Origin: Aphelocoma coerulescens
Lineage: Eukaryota > Chordata > Aves > Passeriformes > Corvidae
Assembly: GCF_041296385.1 (NCBI RefSeq)
Contig: NW_027183511.1
Span: 186,001 to 250,000 of the forward strand
Direction of reading: 5' to 3'
DNA length: 64,000 bases
Part shown: positions 33,912-46,125 of the stretch, piece after piece
How the letters are laid out: every line of letters begins with the position of its first letter
Numbering within the stretch: position 1 is the first letter of the stretch
Translations under genes and position numbers: made by a program
Notes under the pieces: generated by a model
Database searches by the model: none
Told to the model about the DNA's origin: nothing
The model's input: the letters and a program-made list of their open reading frames with translations, nothing else

Positions 33912-35805
33912 CGGGAGCATGGACATTTGCGAGTCCCCCCCTCCTCTTCGATGCAGCCAAGTGGAGGGAAGTAGGGGATCACCTGTGAGACTGTACAATC
34001 CAGGGAAAAGGGAAAGAAATGACAAACTTAGGGCCCACCTGGAGAACTGTTATAAATGCCTTGAAAAATATGCAAGCCGAGTCAAAAGTAGCTGCAGCTG
34101 CGGTGGAGGCAATTGCAACACCGGCTGGGGTTGTCACTCCTGCCCGAGCTATGCAGCGCAGGGGGCTGAGTGGACTGTTTAAAAGCCCAAGCGCGATAAA
34201 AGGGCAGAAAGCAGAGAAGCACTTTGAGACTGTCAGTGAGCTCCTGCGGGAGCAGGAGAAAGAGCTCTTGCAATCAGAGCCAAAAGAGGAAGTTACCGCC
34301 ACCGCGCCTCAGAGCAAACTGAAGGCAAACGCGGAAGTTACAGTCAACCAGTCAATGGGCAGAGCAACGGGCGGTCCTTCTTGTCAAGCGCGCCTCTACC
34401 CTGCTTGCCCACCCCCTCCACCTCCGCTGCCAGCAGAGATTCATCCCGGACCACAGACTGCTTCTCTGCCACAGACTGTTTTTCGGCCAGAGCCACAGAC
34501 TGTTCCTCTGCCAGATGATGACATACCAATGACAGAGGCGACAAATGAGCTACCTGCTCATCCCCCAGGATCTTGTGAGAACCCACAAGCATTGGAAAGA
34601 TGGGCTCATCAAGTAGAAGAGGCAATGCATCAAATGAAACCACACTTTGATTGTGCTCTGTCTTCTATGGAAGAAAAGCTCCATCGGAAGCACGAGCCAC
34701 AACAGGGTCCCACTGTGTCCCGAAAGGGTGTGGCCCAGACAGCCCTGCAACTACAGGAATGGGCTCAAGTAGAGCCCTCCACTCCACCTCCCGACTTTGA
34801 TAACACACCACCTCCACCCTGTGTCACAGGCGCTTCCACTACTTCTCAATTGGGACAGAGGTGGTCTGGAATTATAAAAGGTGCTATCCTGGAGGGAGAC
34901 TGGGAAGCGGCAGAGCAAATTGCCTGCCCCATCATATTCCAGAATGGTGAATGACGATATGAGCAGCATTGCTGGAAAATTTTACAACAAGCCAAGAAGT
35001 CTGTAACAGATCATGGAATAAAATCTGAGGCCACCCGCATGGCCTTGGATTGGATTTTTACAGCAGATACCAACTCTCCTATAGACAGCACTAACCTGGC
35101 AAGGTTTCTGTTGACACCTTCCCAGTTCCTTCACTGGGAGCGAGAGTGGAAAAGACTAGCACAGATGGAGGCCAATCGTCCGCAACAGCAGAATGAACCT
35201 CTATACGGTATTAACCCAGACATGTTGACCGGGTCTGGAGTATATGGACATTTACAAGTGCCGCTTCAATACCCGTTGCTCGTACATCATCTGTCAGCAT
35301 AGCTTGCCCGCCAAGCCTTCAACGCAGTACCTGATTCCCGGCCTCAACCCAGCTTCGCCACCATCCAACAAGGCCATTCTGAAGGATACTCGCATTTCAT
35401 CGATAGGCTTTGGCAAGCTCTGGCCAGCCAATCAGACATGACAGAGGACGCAAAGCAGAGTATGTTTAAGTTGTTGGTCTTTGAAGGAGCAAATCCAAAT
35501 ACGAAACGTGTCCTCACCACCCTTCCAAGGGGTGCGGAAGTAAGTGATATGCTCAAGCTAGCCAGTCGAGCAGTGCAACAACAACAAGGACAAGTTATGG
35601 CCAGTATGGTAGCAGAGGCCATAAAACCTGCTACGAAGCTCCTGGCCACTGCAGTTACAAAGATGGGCATTAAATCACAAGGAGAAGAGTCAGGAATTTG
35701 CTTTCACTGTGGCCAAAAAGGACATTTTCATCGCATTTGCAAGGTGGCTGTATGGTGTGACCAATGCCAAAAGGATACCCATTCTACAACCGTATGCAAG
35801 AGGTC

Positions 35806-35812
35806 AAAAAAC
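35806..35812 (+). promoter_or_regulatory. Slippery heptamer A AAA AAC at gag/pro overlap
   Basis: AAAAAAC, positioned in the gag frame as xxA AAA AAC. A -1 shift here moves into the frame of the dUTPase/protease reading, which overlaps gag from before this point. This is the arrangement used by betaretroviruses. I did not establish the downstream RNA structure. Confidence 0.75.
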
Positions 35813-36633
35813 AGGAAATCCAGTGTGAGGCCTTACCACACTCCGACACAAGTAGTCGGTCAGGCATCAGTGTTCAAGACCTTCCCCCCCCCACCACCAG
35901 GGGAAGCCTGGGAGTCGATTTGGCAGCAGCAGTGAATATCACCTTAAAGGACAGCACTGTCCACAAAATTCCCACAGGTGTTTTTGGCCCTGTGGTAGAA
36001 GTGGACAGTTCATTTGGAGCATTGCTATCAGGGAGATCATCAACAGGACTTGCTGTACTAATAGTCTTACCAGGAGTCATTGATGCTGATTACACTGGAG
36101 AAATTATGATTTGCGCTTATACCTTGTTTCCCCCTCTTACCGTTAAAGCGGGACAACGGATTGTTGTCCGTTAAAGCGGACAACAAGCTCATGTTTATAG
36201 ACAAGCCCGCAGGAGAAGAAATTCATACTCGTCCTTATCGCAAAGACCGTGGCTTTGGGTCCACCGGGGAAACAGTCATCAATTTTGTACAGCAAATGAA
36301 ACTTTGGACCATGGTCACTATTACCATGTTAAATGACACCAAGGCACATCAAATTACTGCAATGATGGATACAGGCACTGATGTTACAAACATCAGCAGA
36401 GACAAGTGGTCTCGATGGTGGTCTCTGTGCCCTGCAATTGATGCAGTACAAGGTGTAGGGGGAGAAACCACCCCCATGCGCAGTTTGCAAGCAATAAAAT
36501 AAAGTTGCCAGAAGGGCAAGAAATTACTCTTTGCCCATATGTCATGACCCTTCCAGGGGGCTTGGGAGGTCTCATTGGACGAGACATCCTCAGCCAGATA
36601 GGGGCCACATTAAATGTGCCAACACCTTTTTAG
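35813..36633 (+). pseudogene. pro: pro region: dUTPase and protease
   Basis: The dUTPase part (GALLSGRSS, PGVIDADYTGEI) is open to 36,174. The aspartic protease motif DTGTD follows at about 36,368 in a different frame, ending at 36,502, and the protease end LIGRDILSQIGA is in yet another reading. At least two frame changes make it non-functional. A near-duplicate of CCGTTAAAGCGG lies at 36,140 and 36,168, next to the first stop. Confidence 0.8.
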
Positions 36634-38399
36634 GTGCAGCCACTGCAGAACAGCCATCTACCCCAAGAATTCCATGGAAAACTGATAAATTTGTATGGGT
36701 AGAGCAGTGGCCGTTAAATGAAGAGTGGCTCCAGATTGCTAAGCACCTGATACATGAACAATTGCAAGCAGGCCACATAAAGCCCTCCATCAGTCCATGG
36801 AATACACCCATCTTTGTAATTCCCAAAAAATCCGGAAGGTGGCGCCTTTTGCATGATCTACGAGCAGTAAATGAACAAATGTGGCCTATGGGCGCCCTCC
36901 AGCCTGGCATGCCATCTCCTACTATGTTGCCTCGAGACTGGGAAATTTTGGTTTTTGATCTTAAGGACTGGTTTTTCACTATTTCCTTACGATCCGAAGA
37001 TACTGTGCACTTTGCTTTCACAGTGCCCTCTGTCAATAAAAGCGCCCCAACGGAAAGATATGAATGGATTGTCCTGCCTCAAGGCATGAAAAACTCTCCC
37101 ACTATGTGTCAGTTATACGTGCATTGGGCATTGGAACCAGTTTGAGAGCACTTTTCTGCCACCATCATCTACCATTATATGGACGATATTCTGTTTTGTC
37201 GGCAACAACCCTTTACTGATGAAGATGTTTCTTACATCACTCAGTTGCTACAGAACAGAGATCTTATAGTGGCACCAGAAAAAGTGAAACAATCAAGCCC
37301 CTGGAAGTATTTTGGATGGGTGCTTACCTCTAGCTCTGTACACCCTCAAAAAGTTACTCTTGCCACTGATGTCACCAGCCTACACGATGCTCAGACCGTA
37401 ACTGGTGACTTACAATGGGTCTGCAACATAACAGGGCTCCGGAATGATGAAATAGCTCCACTAATGCCCCTATTACACGGTACCTCTCCTCAATGCCCTG
37501 TCCAGCTTAGCGACGACCAGCGCTGCTGTTTGCAGCATCTTGGGAACAAGATAACAGGTGCCTTTGCTGATCACTGCTTCCCAGATGAACCCATAGGGGT
37601 GCTTGTATTTAACCAAGAGGCTTCCCCTTTTGCAATGCTCTGTCAGTGGCCGGCCTGGCAAAAGGAAAAGGGGGGAAATGACCCTGTTGATAACACAATC
37701 TGTAGTGCCAGGCTGCAGCGACAACAGCAACAAACACAAGCACCCGACAAAGCAACAACAAAGCGACTGAAAACTCCAGATGACAAATTTGCCCTATTGG
37801 AATGGGTGTTTACGTCGCACACACCTCCAATGAGCATTTGGGCCAGAACAGCGGCAATTGCCCACTTGATTTGCAAAGCCAGGACTAGGACTCTTAAAAT
37901 TGGTGCTATGGAACCTGCATTCATAGCTTTACCTCTGAAAGCAGAGTCGAAAGAATGGATGTTACAACACTCTGAACCGCTACAAGTGGCGTTACTGGCC
38001 TACCCCGGAGATGTTATTGATCGGTACCCAAAGGATGCACGACTCCAAATGTTAGGAAAACAACTATGGCTTGAGACTGCAAAGGTGTCCAAGCGTCCTG
38101 TAGAGGGACGTACGGTATTTACTGATGCAGGCAAACAAAGTAGAAAAGCTGCCTGCATGTGGCTAGAGGGGACCACATGGAAGCATCACCTGGTGTATGG
38201 AACTGATCAGGACTCTTTACAGACACTTGAATTAGCTGCAGTAGCGTGGGCACTAATACAGTGGAGAACAGAACCATTGAATGTGGTATCCAATTCATTA
38301 TACGTGGTGGATGTAGTGATGAGAATCAAGGATGCTTTGATTAAACCACCCAGCAACCCACAACTTGGACAGTTGTTCTTTGAAGTGTGGCAAGTATGA
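36610..38399 (+). pseudogene. pol: pol: reverse transcriptase and RNase H
   Basis: One frame holds reverse transcriptase blocks (PSISPWNTPIFVIPKKS, LPQGMKNSPTMCQ) up to a TGA at 37,143-37,145, and then continues with YMDD at about 37,176 through RNase H (VFTDAGKQ, LELAAVAWAL) to 38,399. One in-frame stop is the only break I see in this part. Confidence 0.85.
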
Positions 38400-38484
38400 T
38401 CGGACTGAGCCATGCAGTATACTGCACATCAGAAGTCACCTCTCTGACTGAGGATTAGGCGAAGGCAATACCTGAGCCAATGCC

Positions 38485-39352
38485 TTGGTTAGCCCACTAT
38501 TGAAGGCACCTCAGGACTCTTTTGCAGCAGCCCATAACAGTCATGCTATGTTCCACCAATCCACAAAGGCCTTGCAAAGACAGTTCCGCGTTACCAACAC
38601 TGATGCACACAGGATTGTGAGGGCCTGCCCACAGTGCAGCCAGCACGGCTCAAGTTTAGGCCTCGGAGTGAACCCAAGAGGGCTGCAGGCGTGCGAACTG
38701 TGGCAGATGGATGTCAAACGTGCCTGAATTCGGGCGTTTAAAATACATGCATGTCACTGTAGATCCCTTTTCTAAAATTATAATGGGCTACTGCACAGGC
38801 AGGAGAGAAGGCAATCCATGTGATTCGCCACCTAACTGCATGTTTTGCCATCATGGGTATACCAGACTCCTTAAAAACTGATCATGGGCCTGCTTACGTG
38901 GGGGATCGAGTGCGAAAGTTTTTACAGCTATGGGGTGTTAAAGCATAGTACCGGCATTCCTCATGTGTCTACAGGACAGGCTATTGAAGAACGGGCCCAT
39001 CGGACAATCAAGGAGTATTTAGCTAAACAGAAGGGTACCGAGCAAACGGATCCTGTAATTAGGCTGCAACAGGTACTGTTCACTCTAAATTTTTTGAGTT
39101 TGGCAGGAGATGCCGAACAGCCCCCCCGTAGTCGCACGTATTAGGTTACAAGCCACCCCAGGGGTACAAATTTGTTATAAAGACCCATGGATGGGACAAT
39201 GGGGGGGGGCAGCTCCATTGTTATTTAACGATCGAGGTTATAGCTGTGTTTCTACAGATACCGGACCAATATGGGTTCCTAGCAGATGGACCAAGCCTGC
39301 TCCCAGTCCCGCTGTCGACAAAAGCGGCTCCAGCGAGTGCATGAGCAACTGA
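38485..39352 (+). pseudogene. pol: Integrase remnant
   Basis: The zinc-binding H-H-C-C region (HAMFHQ, CPQC) is at 38,530-38,640. The core shows the first Asp in WQMD (about 38,705), the second in TDHG (about 38,880) and the Glu in EERAH (about 38,990). Frames change at least twice, and the C-terminal end overlaps the following ORF. Confidence 0.78.
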
Positions 39353-39717
39353 GCCAGGACGTGGCATGTACAGCAGATGTTCCCAACCTTTGGGAAGTGA
39401 ACCTTTGCTTGGTGGCCGACGACCTCACATTTGTACGACCACTCGGAGTCTGGGAACAGTCAGCAAGTGTGCATGCTAATCGCTGCAAAAATTGTTTATG
39501 CTGTTATAATAGCTTGTGCTTGCGCTTGTGCTGTGGGGGCTGTGGGGAAGAGCTTACTAGGGGAACTTGGAATGTAGATGAGCGAGGTAGTTTATGCGGA
39601 GAATGTTATCAAGTGCCTGAGACAAGAAGTTTTAGGCAGTGTGCGTCTATTGTGTTTGGAATTCCACCACAACAGATAAGAGTTAGCTCATTCAGGGATC
39701 CACATGAGTTTGTATGA
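39286..39717 (+). CDS. Cysteine-rich ORF between pol and env, unknown function
   Basis: A 143-codon ATG-initiated open frame overlapping the integrase end. It has an Arg/Lys-rich N-terminal part (SRCRQKRLQR), then a dense cysteine cluster (CKNCLCCYNSLCLRLCCGGC) and later CGECY, suggesting metal binding. It is open in a provirus whose other genes are broken, and env begins downstream in another frame. It could be an accessory protein, an env leader, or a chance survival of an overlapping frame. I recognise no family. Confidence 0.5.
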   Translation: MDQACSQSRCRQKRLQRVHEQLSQDVACTADVPNLWEVNLCLVADDLTFVRPLGVWEQSASVHANRCKNCLCCYNSLCLRLCCGGCGEELTRGTWNVDERGSLCGECYQVPETRSFRQCASIVFGIPPQQIRVSSFRDPHEFV

Positions 39718-40448
39718 AGCTTGGAAGTGTGGGCAGGGAAGGAAGCCATCAGACGTCTGTAAGTGAGTAAAAAGACCACTGTAACCCAGGCATGGTGCCC
39801 TACATGGCTCCTCCTCTCAAGTACTTTCACCCTGAGTAAAGCTGTGATAACTTCAGTGTCAGAAAGAGAAAATGTGTGGGTAACATGGGCTCACCAGGCG
39901 AACCAGACAGACTTCTGTCTGGCCGTGGCATCGGCAGCAGATCCATTTCGCACGTCTAATTGGCATGCCATGGATCTCACTCGAGGACACATTTCAAAAA
40001 TGGGTGACAGATATAGGGAAAATCAATGAAGAAGTGGAGCAACAAATGCAAAACAAAAGAAACTGGGGTGAGTGCTTAGGCTGTTGGTCTAGTTATTGGC
40101 ACTCCTTGCAGCAAACCCGTATTATTGCCAATTTAACAAAAAATGCAAACTTGCCTCTTCAAGAGCTACAGCTTTATGGGTCCCTTCTTCCCAGTACTCT
40201 TGTTAACATAACACCATGGACCAACTGTTCCAATGTGGTGCCTCCAATGCAATATGCCAATGGGTCTGGGGTTTTCTCCTATGGAGATCCTTGGGAGGAC
40301 TGTGGGAGACAGACGAGTAGAAACTCCTGCAATTAAAGGAGGCTTTGATTTACAACCCTGGAAGAGACTAGGTCTGGCTTAATTGACAGAGATTTGTGGA
40401 CTTTAAGCAAAAGGATTACAAACTTGTGTTCCTCTCATTATAAGTAAA

Positions 40449-40823
40449 ATTGTACACTGGGTGTTTTGGGGAAGGGTTTTAAAATATAATAGTGTGATTT
40501 TATATAGCTTAAGTTAAGAATGTAGATGGTACAAGAGAGACAACTGTGTGTACGTGACATGAGAAGTTATTGGTCAAGACATAGCTGCAATGCAGTGAGG
40601 AGTGCCACAGGTGATAGGTCATTAATCTAAAACAAAATGTCGTTTTAAGTATCTATTGGATTAGAAAGTTATAAATTACGATGTAACCCTAAATCTTGTG
40701 ACTAGTCGCCATTACTCGGAGGTGTTGTAAAATCTCACGCCTCGACTGATGCGTTTGTTATTTTAAACAATAAATTCGTGCAGTTGCATAGTCCCATCCC
40801 TTAAAGTTATTTTCCTCCGACAA
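40449..40823 (+). mobile_element. Probable solo LTR nested in env
   Basis: About 375 bp from TGTACACTGGG to CTCCGACA, with TATA-like motifs, AATAAA near 40,770 and no coding character, exactly where env reading is lost. The flanks (AGTAAA and AGTGAA) match at five of six bases but are not perfectly placed. Confidence 0.5.
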
Positions 40824-41711
40824 GTGAAAGCGCGAGAAACGGACAGAGGACTACCAGGCACGACAGGGCATAGGCTCCTTTCCATGGAAACAGAATGTAT
40901 CAGGACACTCCATCCAGGCTGGAACGTGCCGGCCACATTGGGAGGAGCTGAGTCTATTGACACAACTGGAGGAAAGATTTTACCTCCTGGAGTGTTTTTG
41001 ATATGCGGAGATAGAGCATGGAATGGGATTCCACATAGTCTGATTGGGGGTCCTTCCTACCTGGGAAAGCTAACTATGTTTGCCCCTTCTATACGAGCAC
41101 GGAAAAACATTACGGCATCGAAAAGTTGGAAAAGTAGGATGTGGAATAGATACCAGCGTAGTGTTTCCACATTTGATAAAGATTGTAATGATAAGGTAAA
41201 CATTATGAGTTTGAGTGCGTTTATACCATTGGCTATTTTTAACCCAGGGGGTGCTGTAGCTCATGGCTATAACAATCTGAAAAAGTTGGCCTGTTGGTCA
41301 GAAAAGGAATTTAATAGGACTTCCCATATATTAAATGAGCTTTCAACTGATGTAGATAGCATTAGGCATGCTGTACTACAAAATCAAGCTGTGATTGATT
41401 TTTTATTGCTAGCTCGCGGCCATGGTTGCAAAGAGTTTGAAGGTATGTGTTGTATGAACCTATCAGACCATTCCCAGAGTATCCATCGACAGCTCTCAGA
41501 ACTGCAAGATGCTTTTCAGAAGATACAGATCCATACAGACAGCTTCTCTGAGTGGCTGTCCTCACTCAGTCTGACAGGATGGTTAGGAAATCTGGTTCAA
41601 GAAGGATTACGTCTGCTAGCTACACTAGTAATTGTGGCAATAATAATTTGCTGTGTTTTGGGGTGCATATGGAAAGCTTTAGAGAAAGTTGTTCATCGAG
41701 CTTGGCTTGTG

Positions 41712-41730
41712 CAAGAAGAAAAAGGGGGAA
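41712..41730 (+). promoter_or_regulatory. Polypurine tract of the betaretrovirus-like provirus
   Basis: The purine run AGAAGAAAAAGGGGGAA lies directly before the 3' LTR, as needed for plus-strand priming. Confidence 0.75.
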
Positions 41731-42100
41731 TTGTAGAGAAATGGCTGAGTGAACAGGGACATGTATACGTGCACAATCCAAGCTATATTAGTGAACTGTC
41801 CTTGACTAAGGAAAAAAGAGAGGAGCAATGCTGATGTGGCAAGCCAACAGGATGTTGGGGAGGGCGATGCTGACCACAGAGAGAGGAAGACTTATGTTAG
41901 TTAGTCGCGTGCATATTAATCTCTAACCAATCGCTTGCTATTAAAGGCCATGTGAACAGTAGCTGTAATCCAATAGTATGGAGCTTGCTTATGCGTGCTT
42001 GGGGAATTAGAGTATAACTATGGGACTGACAATAGAATAAAAGGAGTTCCATCATATCTCTATGAGAAGCGTGGTTCATCCTGGCAGATCTCTGGCTATT
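41731..42100 (+). repeat. 3' LTR of the betaretrovirus-like provirus
   Basis: 370 bp, the same length as the 5' LTR, followed by the GAGTT target duplicate. Confidence 0.9.
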
Positions 42101-42105
42101 GAGTT

Positions 42106-43278
42106 CAGCTTTTTGTTATCTGAACTACAGCTCACCGAGCAGCTGCATGAGGAATTAATCGTCACTTAGTTCCCTTTGACACTGATCCCAGACTGCTGCC
42201 TTGAAAATGCCCACTCTTAGCCCTGCTGAACACCACAAGTTTCTCTCTTTCACATGGGGAGAAGCTCCCTCACCTGCTCCAAACCAGCACCAGTTATTTC
42301 TCACTGATGAGTGTGCACCCAGACTGAGCACTTACCTCTGAAAATTCAAGCTGTAAAATTCCCTGCTAAGTCTGCCAACACTGCCACTGTTATCAAGATG
42401 TATCAGCAATGAGCTGTCATTGAGAAGAAGCTACAGCAAAAGAAAGTGAGGATGGAATCAGGAAACAGAACGTGTTGCAAAGCACCCTAATGCAGTTTCT
42501 CTCTGCAGGATCCTTAAGGCATCTCTTGGTTTGGGCCTGAGCACGTGACAGCTCAGGCCCACTCCACTGGAGACAAACCTGAGCCTTTCTTCAAGATTCG
42601 CAGTTAGGAACCATATCGCACCTTACCCAACAAATGGGGACATCACACCCATGCTGCTCACTGTGATTGCTGCCTGCAAGGGTTTACCCCACTTCAGCTC
42701 TGAGATTTGCTTTCCATACTGGAAAGCCAGAGATACAGCCATGCATGGTGGGGGTGGCCCCCCAGAGCGCAAACACCAGCCACAACCTGCTCTGCAGTGG
42801 ACATCTGGCTTGGCTGGCCAGCTCTGTGGAGAGGAGACTTCTCCCCGGGCTTCTCACCAAGAGTCATTTGAACACAGGTGGGGGGGAAAAACCAACAGCA
42901 GGCACAGCCCAGAGCTCCTCCGTGCCCATCAACAGTGACCATTGCCGGCTCCAGCAGTGACTCCAGCACACAGGCAGAGGGGCACAAAAAGGACAAACAC
43001 AGATGTCACAACCTCAAACGAGGCTGAGGTCACCACATGCAGACAACAGTTGAAAAGAAGCAAAGACACAACAGCTGCCTTCAGCTGAAGGGACCTTAGG
43101 AATGAAATTGGATCAAGCAGGATGAATCTCCTATTACAGAAACATGTTTCTACCTGCTGCCTTTCTTGTTTCATTTATTCAAAAGGCAGCTTAACAAGTG
43201 CCTCAGTGCTGATGCAGGGAGGGGAAGAAGCAGCTCAGGAAGGCAATGAATTTTCTTTAAAAAGTTCATGAACTTCAT
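42106..43278. other. HYDIN intron, nothing recognised
   Basis: Ordinary intron-like sequence between the old provirus and a solo LTR. No exon seen on either strand. Confidence 0.5.
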
Positions 43279-43963
43279 TGTTATGAGTTCAGGCTTCGTA
43301 GCAAATTTTTCCCTTGGTCTGGGAAGGGGGATAGAGGTTTTGGAGGATTTTGGCTGTGGGGGTGGGCTTTTGCGTTCGGGGTTTTTCAGGAATTGTGGTG
43401 TGATGCCACGAGCGGTTGTGAACTCGGACCTGAGATTTCGCAGGGAGCGGACCTTTCGTTCCTTCCTCTCAGGGATCGGGAAGGTCGGCCACGTGGTGCT
43501 GCAGGAGCTTGTGTGCTCGGCCCCGGGACTCCGCTACGCTGCAACTCGGCACTACGATCGAACCTGCCTGCCTTCCCCCCTCCTGCCTGCTGCTGTTCAG
43601 CAGTGCCGAGATCGCCTGCTGCCCCTGAGTTTGCAAAAGGAGTGATTTCCCCGCTTCCTTCCCTGCCGATGCCAGCTGGGAGAGGATCACTGCCCTACCA
43701 GAATCAACAGCTCCTCCTGCCTGGGATCATAATCACACCCAAAGGAAAACACAGTACTCGGTGGGTTGGAATCTTCTGTTATTGTGTTGTTGTTTGTGCT
43801 GTCCTGATCTATTCTAGTAAAGACCTGTTATTCCTTTTCCCAGATGTTTGCCTGGAAGCCCTGTAATTTCAAAGGTACAATAATTTGGAGGGAGGGGGTC
43901 ATCTTTCCATTCCATGAAGATTCCTGCCTTTCTTGGCAGACATCTGTCTTTTAAACCAGGACA
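43279..43963 (+). mobile_element. Solo LTR related to the young ERVL-like LTR
   Basis: Begins TGTTATGAGTTCAGG and ends near AAACCAGGACA. Its 3' half parallels the LTR at 47,822-48,754 (GTTATTCCTTTTCCCA, then the CTGCCTTTCTTGGCAGAC region). It is diverged, with no matching flanking duplication found. Confidence 0.68.
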
Positions 43964-44159
43964 GAGACACACCAGAACATACCGACATTCTATTCCTTGG
44001 TTCTATTTGATCTGACGATGGCAAAATGCTACCTGAGGCACCAGCAGCCCTGCAGTTCACACCCTGAAGAGGCAGAACGTGAGTGATGGATGCTCTTACG
44101 TGCTCAATTTTGGAATGCACAGACCCCTCACACTGCATCCAAGCCCAGGGAACACTCAC

Positions 44160-44227
44160 CAAAGGCAATGTCACCAAAGTCGATCTCTTTGACGTCCAAG
44201 TGTAAATTCGGTCCATCAATGCACCCC
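44160..44227 (-). CDS. HYDIN: HYDIN-like exon
   Basis: 68 bp between TTATTGCAG and GTGAGT. It reads GCIDGPNLHLDVKEIDFG. Its first base completes Lys with the previous exon and its last base completes Gly with the next. Confidence 0.85.
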
Positions 44228-46125
44228 CTGCAATAACAAGGACAGAGGAGGCAATGGCTTGGTTAAAGGGAATTGCAAAGCATCCGCCTGTCGTGGCTCA
44301 GGGGCAGAAAACCTGGTGTCAGGGGCACCATGGGTTTCAAACCAACACACCACCATTTGCTCAGCACAGTGTCCATGTGGACAGGAGGCAGCCAAAGCCA
44401 AGTGGTCAGCAGCCAACAGCCCCTGATGGGGCTTTGGGCACAGGGCAGGCAGGAAGTGCCCTGGAGTTGCTGCTGGTCCCACGAAGGACCCTGAACACAC
44501 ACCCAGACATGGCTCTGTGCCAGTTTCCCCATCTGAAATGTGATGGACTTCTGTAACCAGCCTTTCCAGCCACAGCTTCCCTGATTTGCCACTTCTTAGC
44601 TGTAACTGGTGTTTCCATGGAGCTTTCTCAGGACCCACACAGTAATTACAGACAGAGTTTTGAGACATGAAGCCAGGGGAGCCCCAAACATCTTCTGAAA
44701 AGAGCAGCAGCAATCCTACACAGTGAACAGATGAATCTTAAGAGGAAAGGACCAGCTTGTCCCCAGTGCATCAGCTGACACAGCCAAGAGCAATGGTTTA
44801 AACAACCAAACATGGGTGTCCTCAATCTACCACACCACCTCACCTGCCCTTGAACTCAGCAGACACAGGCTCCAAAAGTCACCAACACCCATTGAAATCA
44901 GCACTTGAAGCAACACTCACAAGTTTATTTCATGGTTGATGCCAATCAATGCCCACTCTAGCTTCTGGTTAAAAATCAAGCACCAGTGAACTGTGCCTTC
45001 TATTGTATTCACAGGACTGCCCTTGGCTCTGCTCTACACATGTCAACAAGAGACGCCTTGCTCAAGGAGAAAGCTGCTTATGCAATAACAGCCCATGACC
45101 TGTTTGGGGGAGGGACAGAGGAGAATCAATTATTTGATGTTAAAAGGTTCCCTCTTGATTTCCAAAATAAAAACCCAGCACTTTTCCTCCAAAAACAAAG
45201 CCAGCAGAATTGTTTCTCTACTATGGGCAGACCTACTTACCACTTGTCTCTCGCTTAGTAATAACCTTCTTGTTCTCTTTCATCCATTTTCCCTTATCGA
45301 TACAAGGTACAATCAACTGCAGATTGCTTTCATTTCTTTACTGCCTTAACCCAGTGCCCCCCAACAGCAGCAGCCTAGCTCCAAAGCTCCAGAGCAGCCA
45401 GCATCAGCTTTCCTGCTTACACTACATTATCCCACCCGCACATGGCTCAGGCTAGCAGGGACAAGCCCTCACACTGCTGTGGTTCTGAGACGTGAGCTCT
45501 GCCTCCCCTATTATCACCCCTTCTCCCTTTTGCTAGGCAAGGATTATCTCTTGCAATGGCACCAGCCCATGGAATGAAGGCCAAGTTCTTGTGACAGTCC
45601 CTGCTGCAGAGTTCCCTGTCCCACACCAGCCCTTTCCTGGCTGTGGAAAGGAGGTACCAGAGCACTCTCTGCACACGAGTTGGGAGCTCAGCCTGTCTCC
45701 ATGCATGAGCATGAGAGCTGAGGTGAGGCTGCTGCTGCCCCATTAGGACCAATTATTATCAGAGGATTTTAAAATGCTGCTTCTGGCGCACAATCACCCA
45801 GGCTGGCCCATCTCCAAAGCCCTGGAGGCCTTGCTGGCTGTTATTCAGGTGGGACATGCCGGAGCAGCTACTGCCCAAAGCTGATCCATCCCACTGCCTG
45901 CCATGGTTCAAGGCAGAGGGAGATCCCTGCAGGGAGGAGTCACTCCAGCTCCTGGGTACCCACACAGGGCAGCAGGCATCCTCACACTAAGGCAATGTCA
46001 GGATCAGAGCAGAGATTATGACCTCAGGAAACACCTTTTTTCTCTGCTCCACCCCAAAATGAGGTAAGTGGGGGATGTCCCAGAGTCAGCTACAGATGTG
46101 CCCACCAAGCTCCCAGACTCCTTAC
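44228..46125. other. HYDIN intron, nothing recognised
   Basis: No exon, LTR or LINE that I can name. Confidence 0.45.

Larger units (their letters stand above)
33431..35935 (+). pseudogene. gag: gag of the betaretrovirus-like provirus
   Basis: Starts MDLEFAAAQELL at 33,431 (no Gly2, so no standard myristoylation site). A solo LTR interrupts it at 33,542-33,911. From 34,019 one frame continues to 35,935 with in-frame stops at 34,952-34,954 and 35,300-35,302. Features: a proline-rich PPPPPPLP segment near 34,410, a capsid major homology region (QQGHSEGYSHFIDRL) near 35,370, and two zinc-binding motifs (CFHCGQKGHFHRIC and CDQCQKDTHSTTVC) at about 35,699-35,810. Confidence 0.85.
39763..41834 (+). 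pseudogene. env: env of the betaretrovirus-like provirus
   Basis: The surface part begins with a leader-like hydrophobic stretch (TWLLLSSTFTLSKAV) followed by NVWVTWAHQANQTDFCLA. It is broken by frame changes and by a stretch at about 40,449-40,823 that looks like a nested LTR. The second part, 40,824-41,834, is open and contains the transmembrane subunit: a heptad region, the CX6CC motif CKEFEGMCC, a membrane anchor near 41,620-41,680, and a cytoplasmic tail running into the 3' LTR. CX6CC is the gamma-type env signature. Confidence 0.82.
32882..42100 (+). mobile_element. Betaretrovirus-like provirus, old and broken
   Basis: A 9.2-kb provirus with two 370-bp LTRs (32,882-33,251 and 41,731-42,100) and the direct repeat GAGTT at 32,877-32,881 and 42,101-42,105. 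It has a tRNA-Lys-like primer site, gag with two zinc knuckles, dUTPase, protease, reverse transcriptase with YMDD, RNase H, integrase and env in the normal order. I count about 14 differences between the LTRs, indicating an old insertion. Stops, frameshifts and two nested LTR insertions break its genes. It lies antisense in the HYDIN intron between exons 44,160 and 32,789. Confidence 0.92.
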
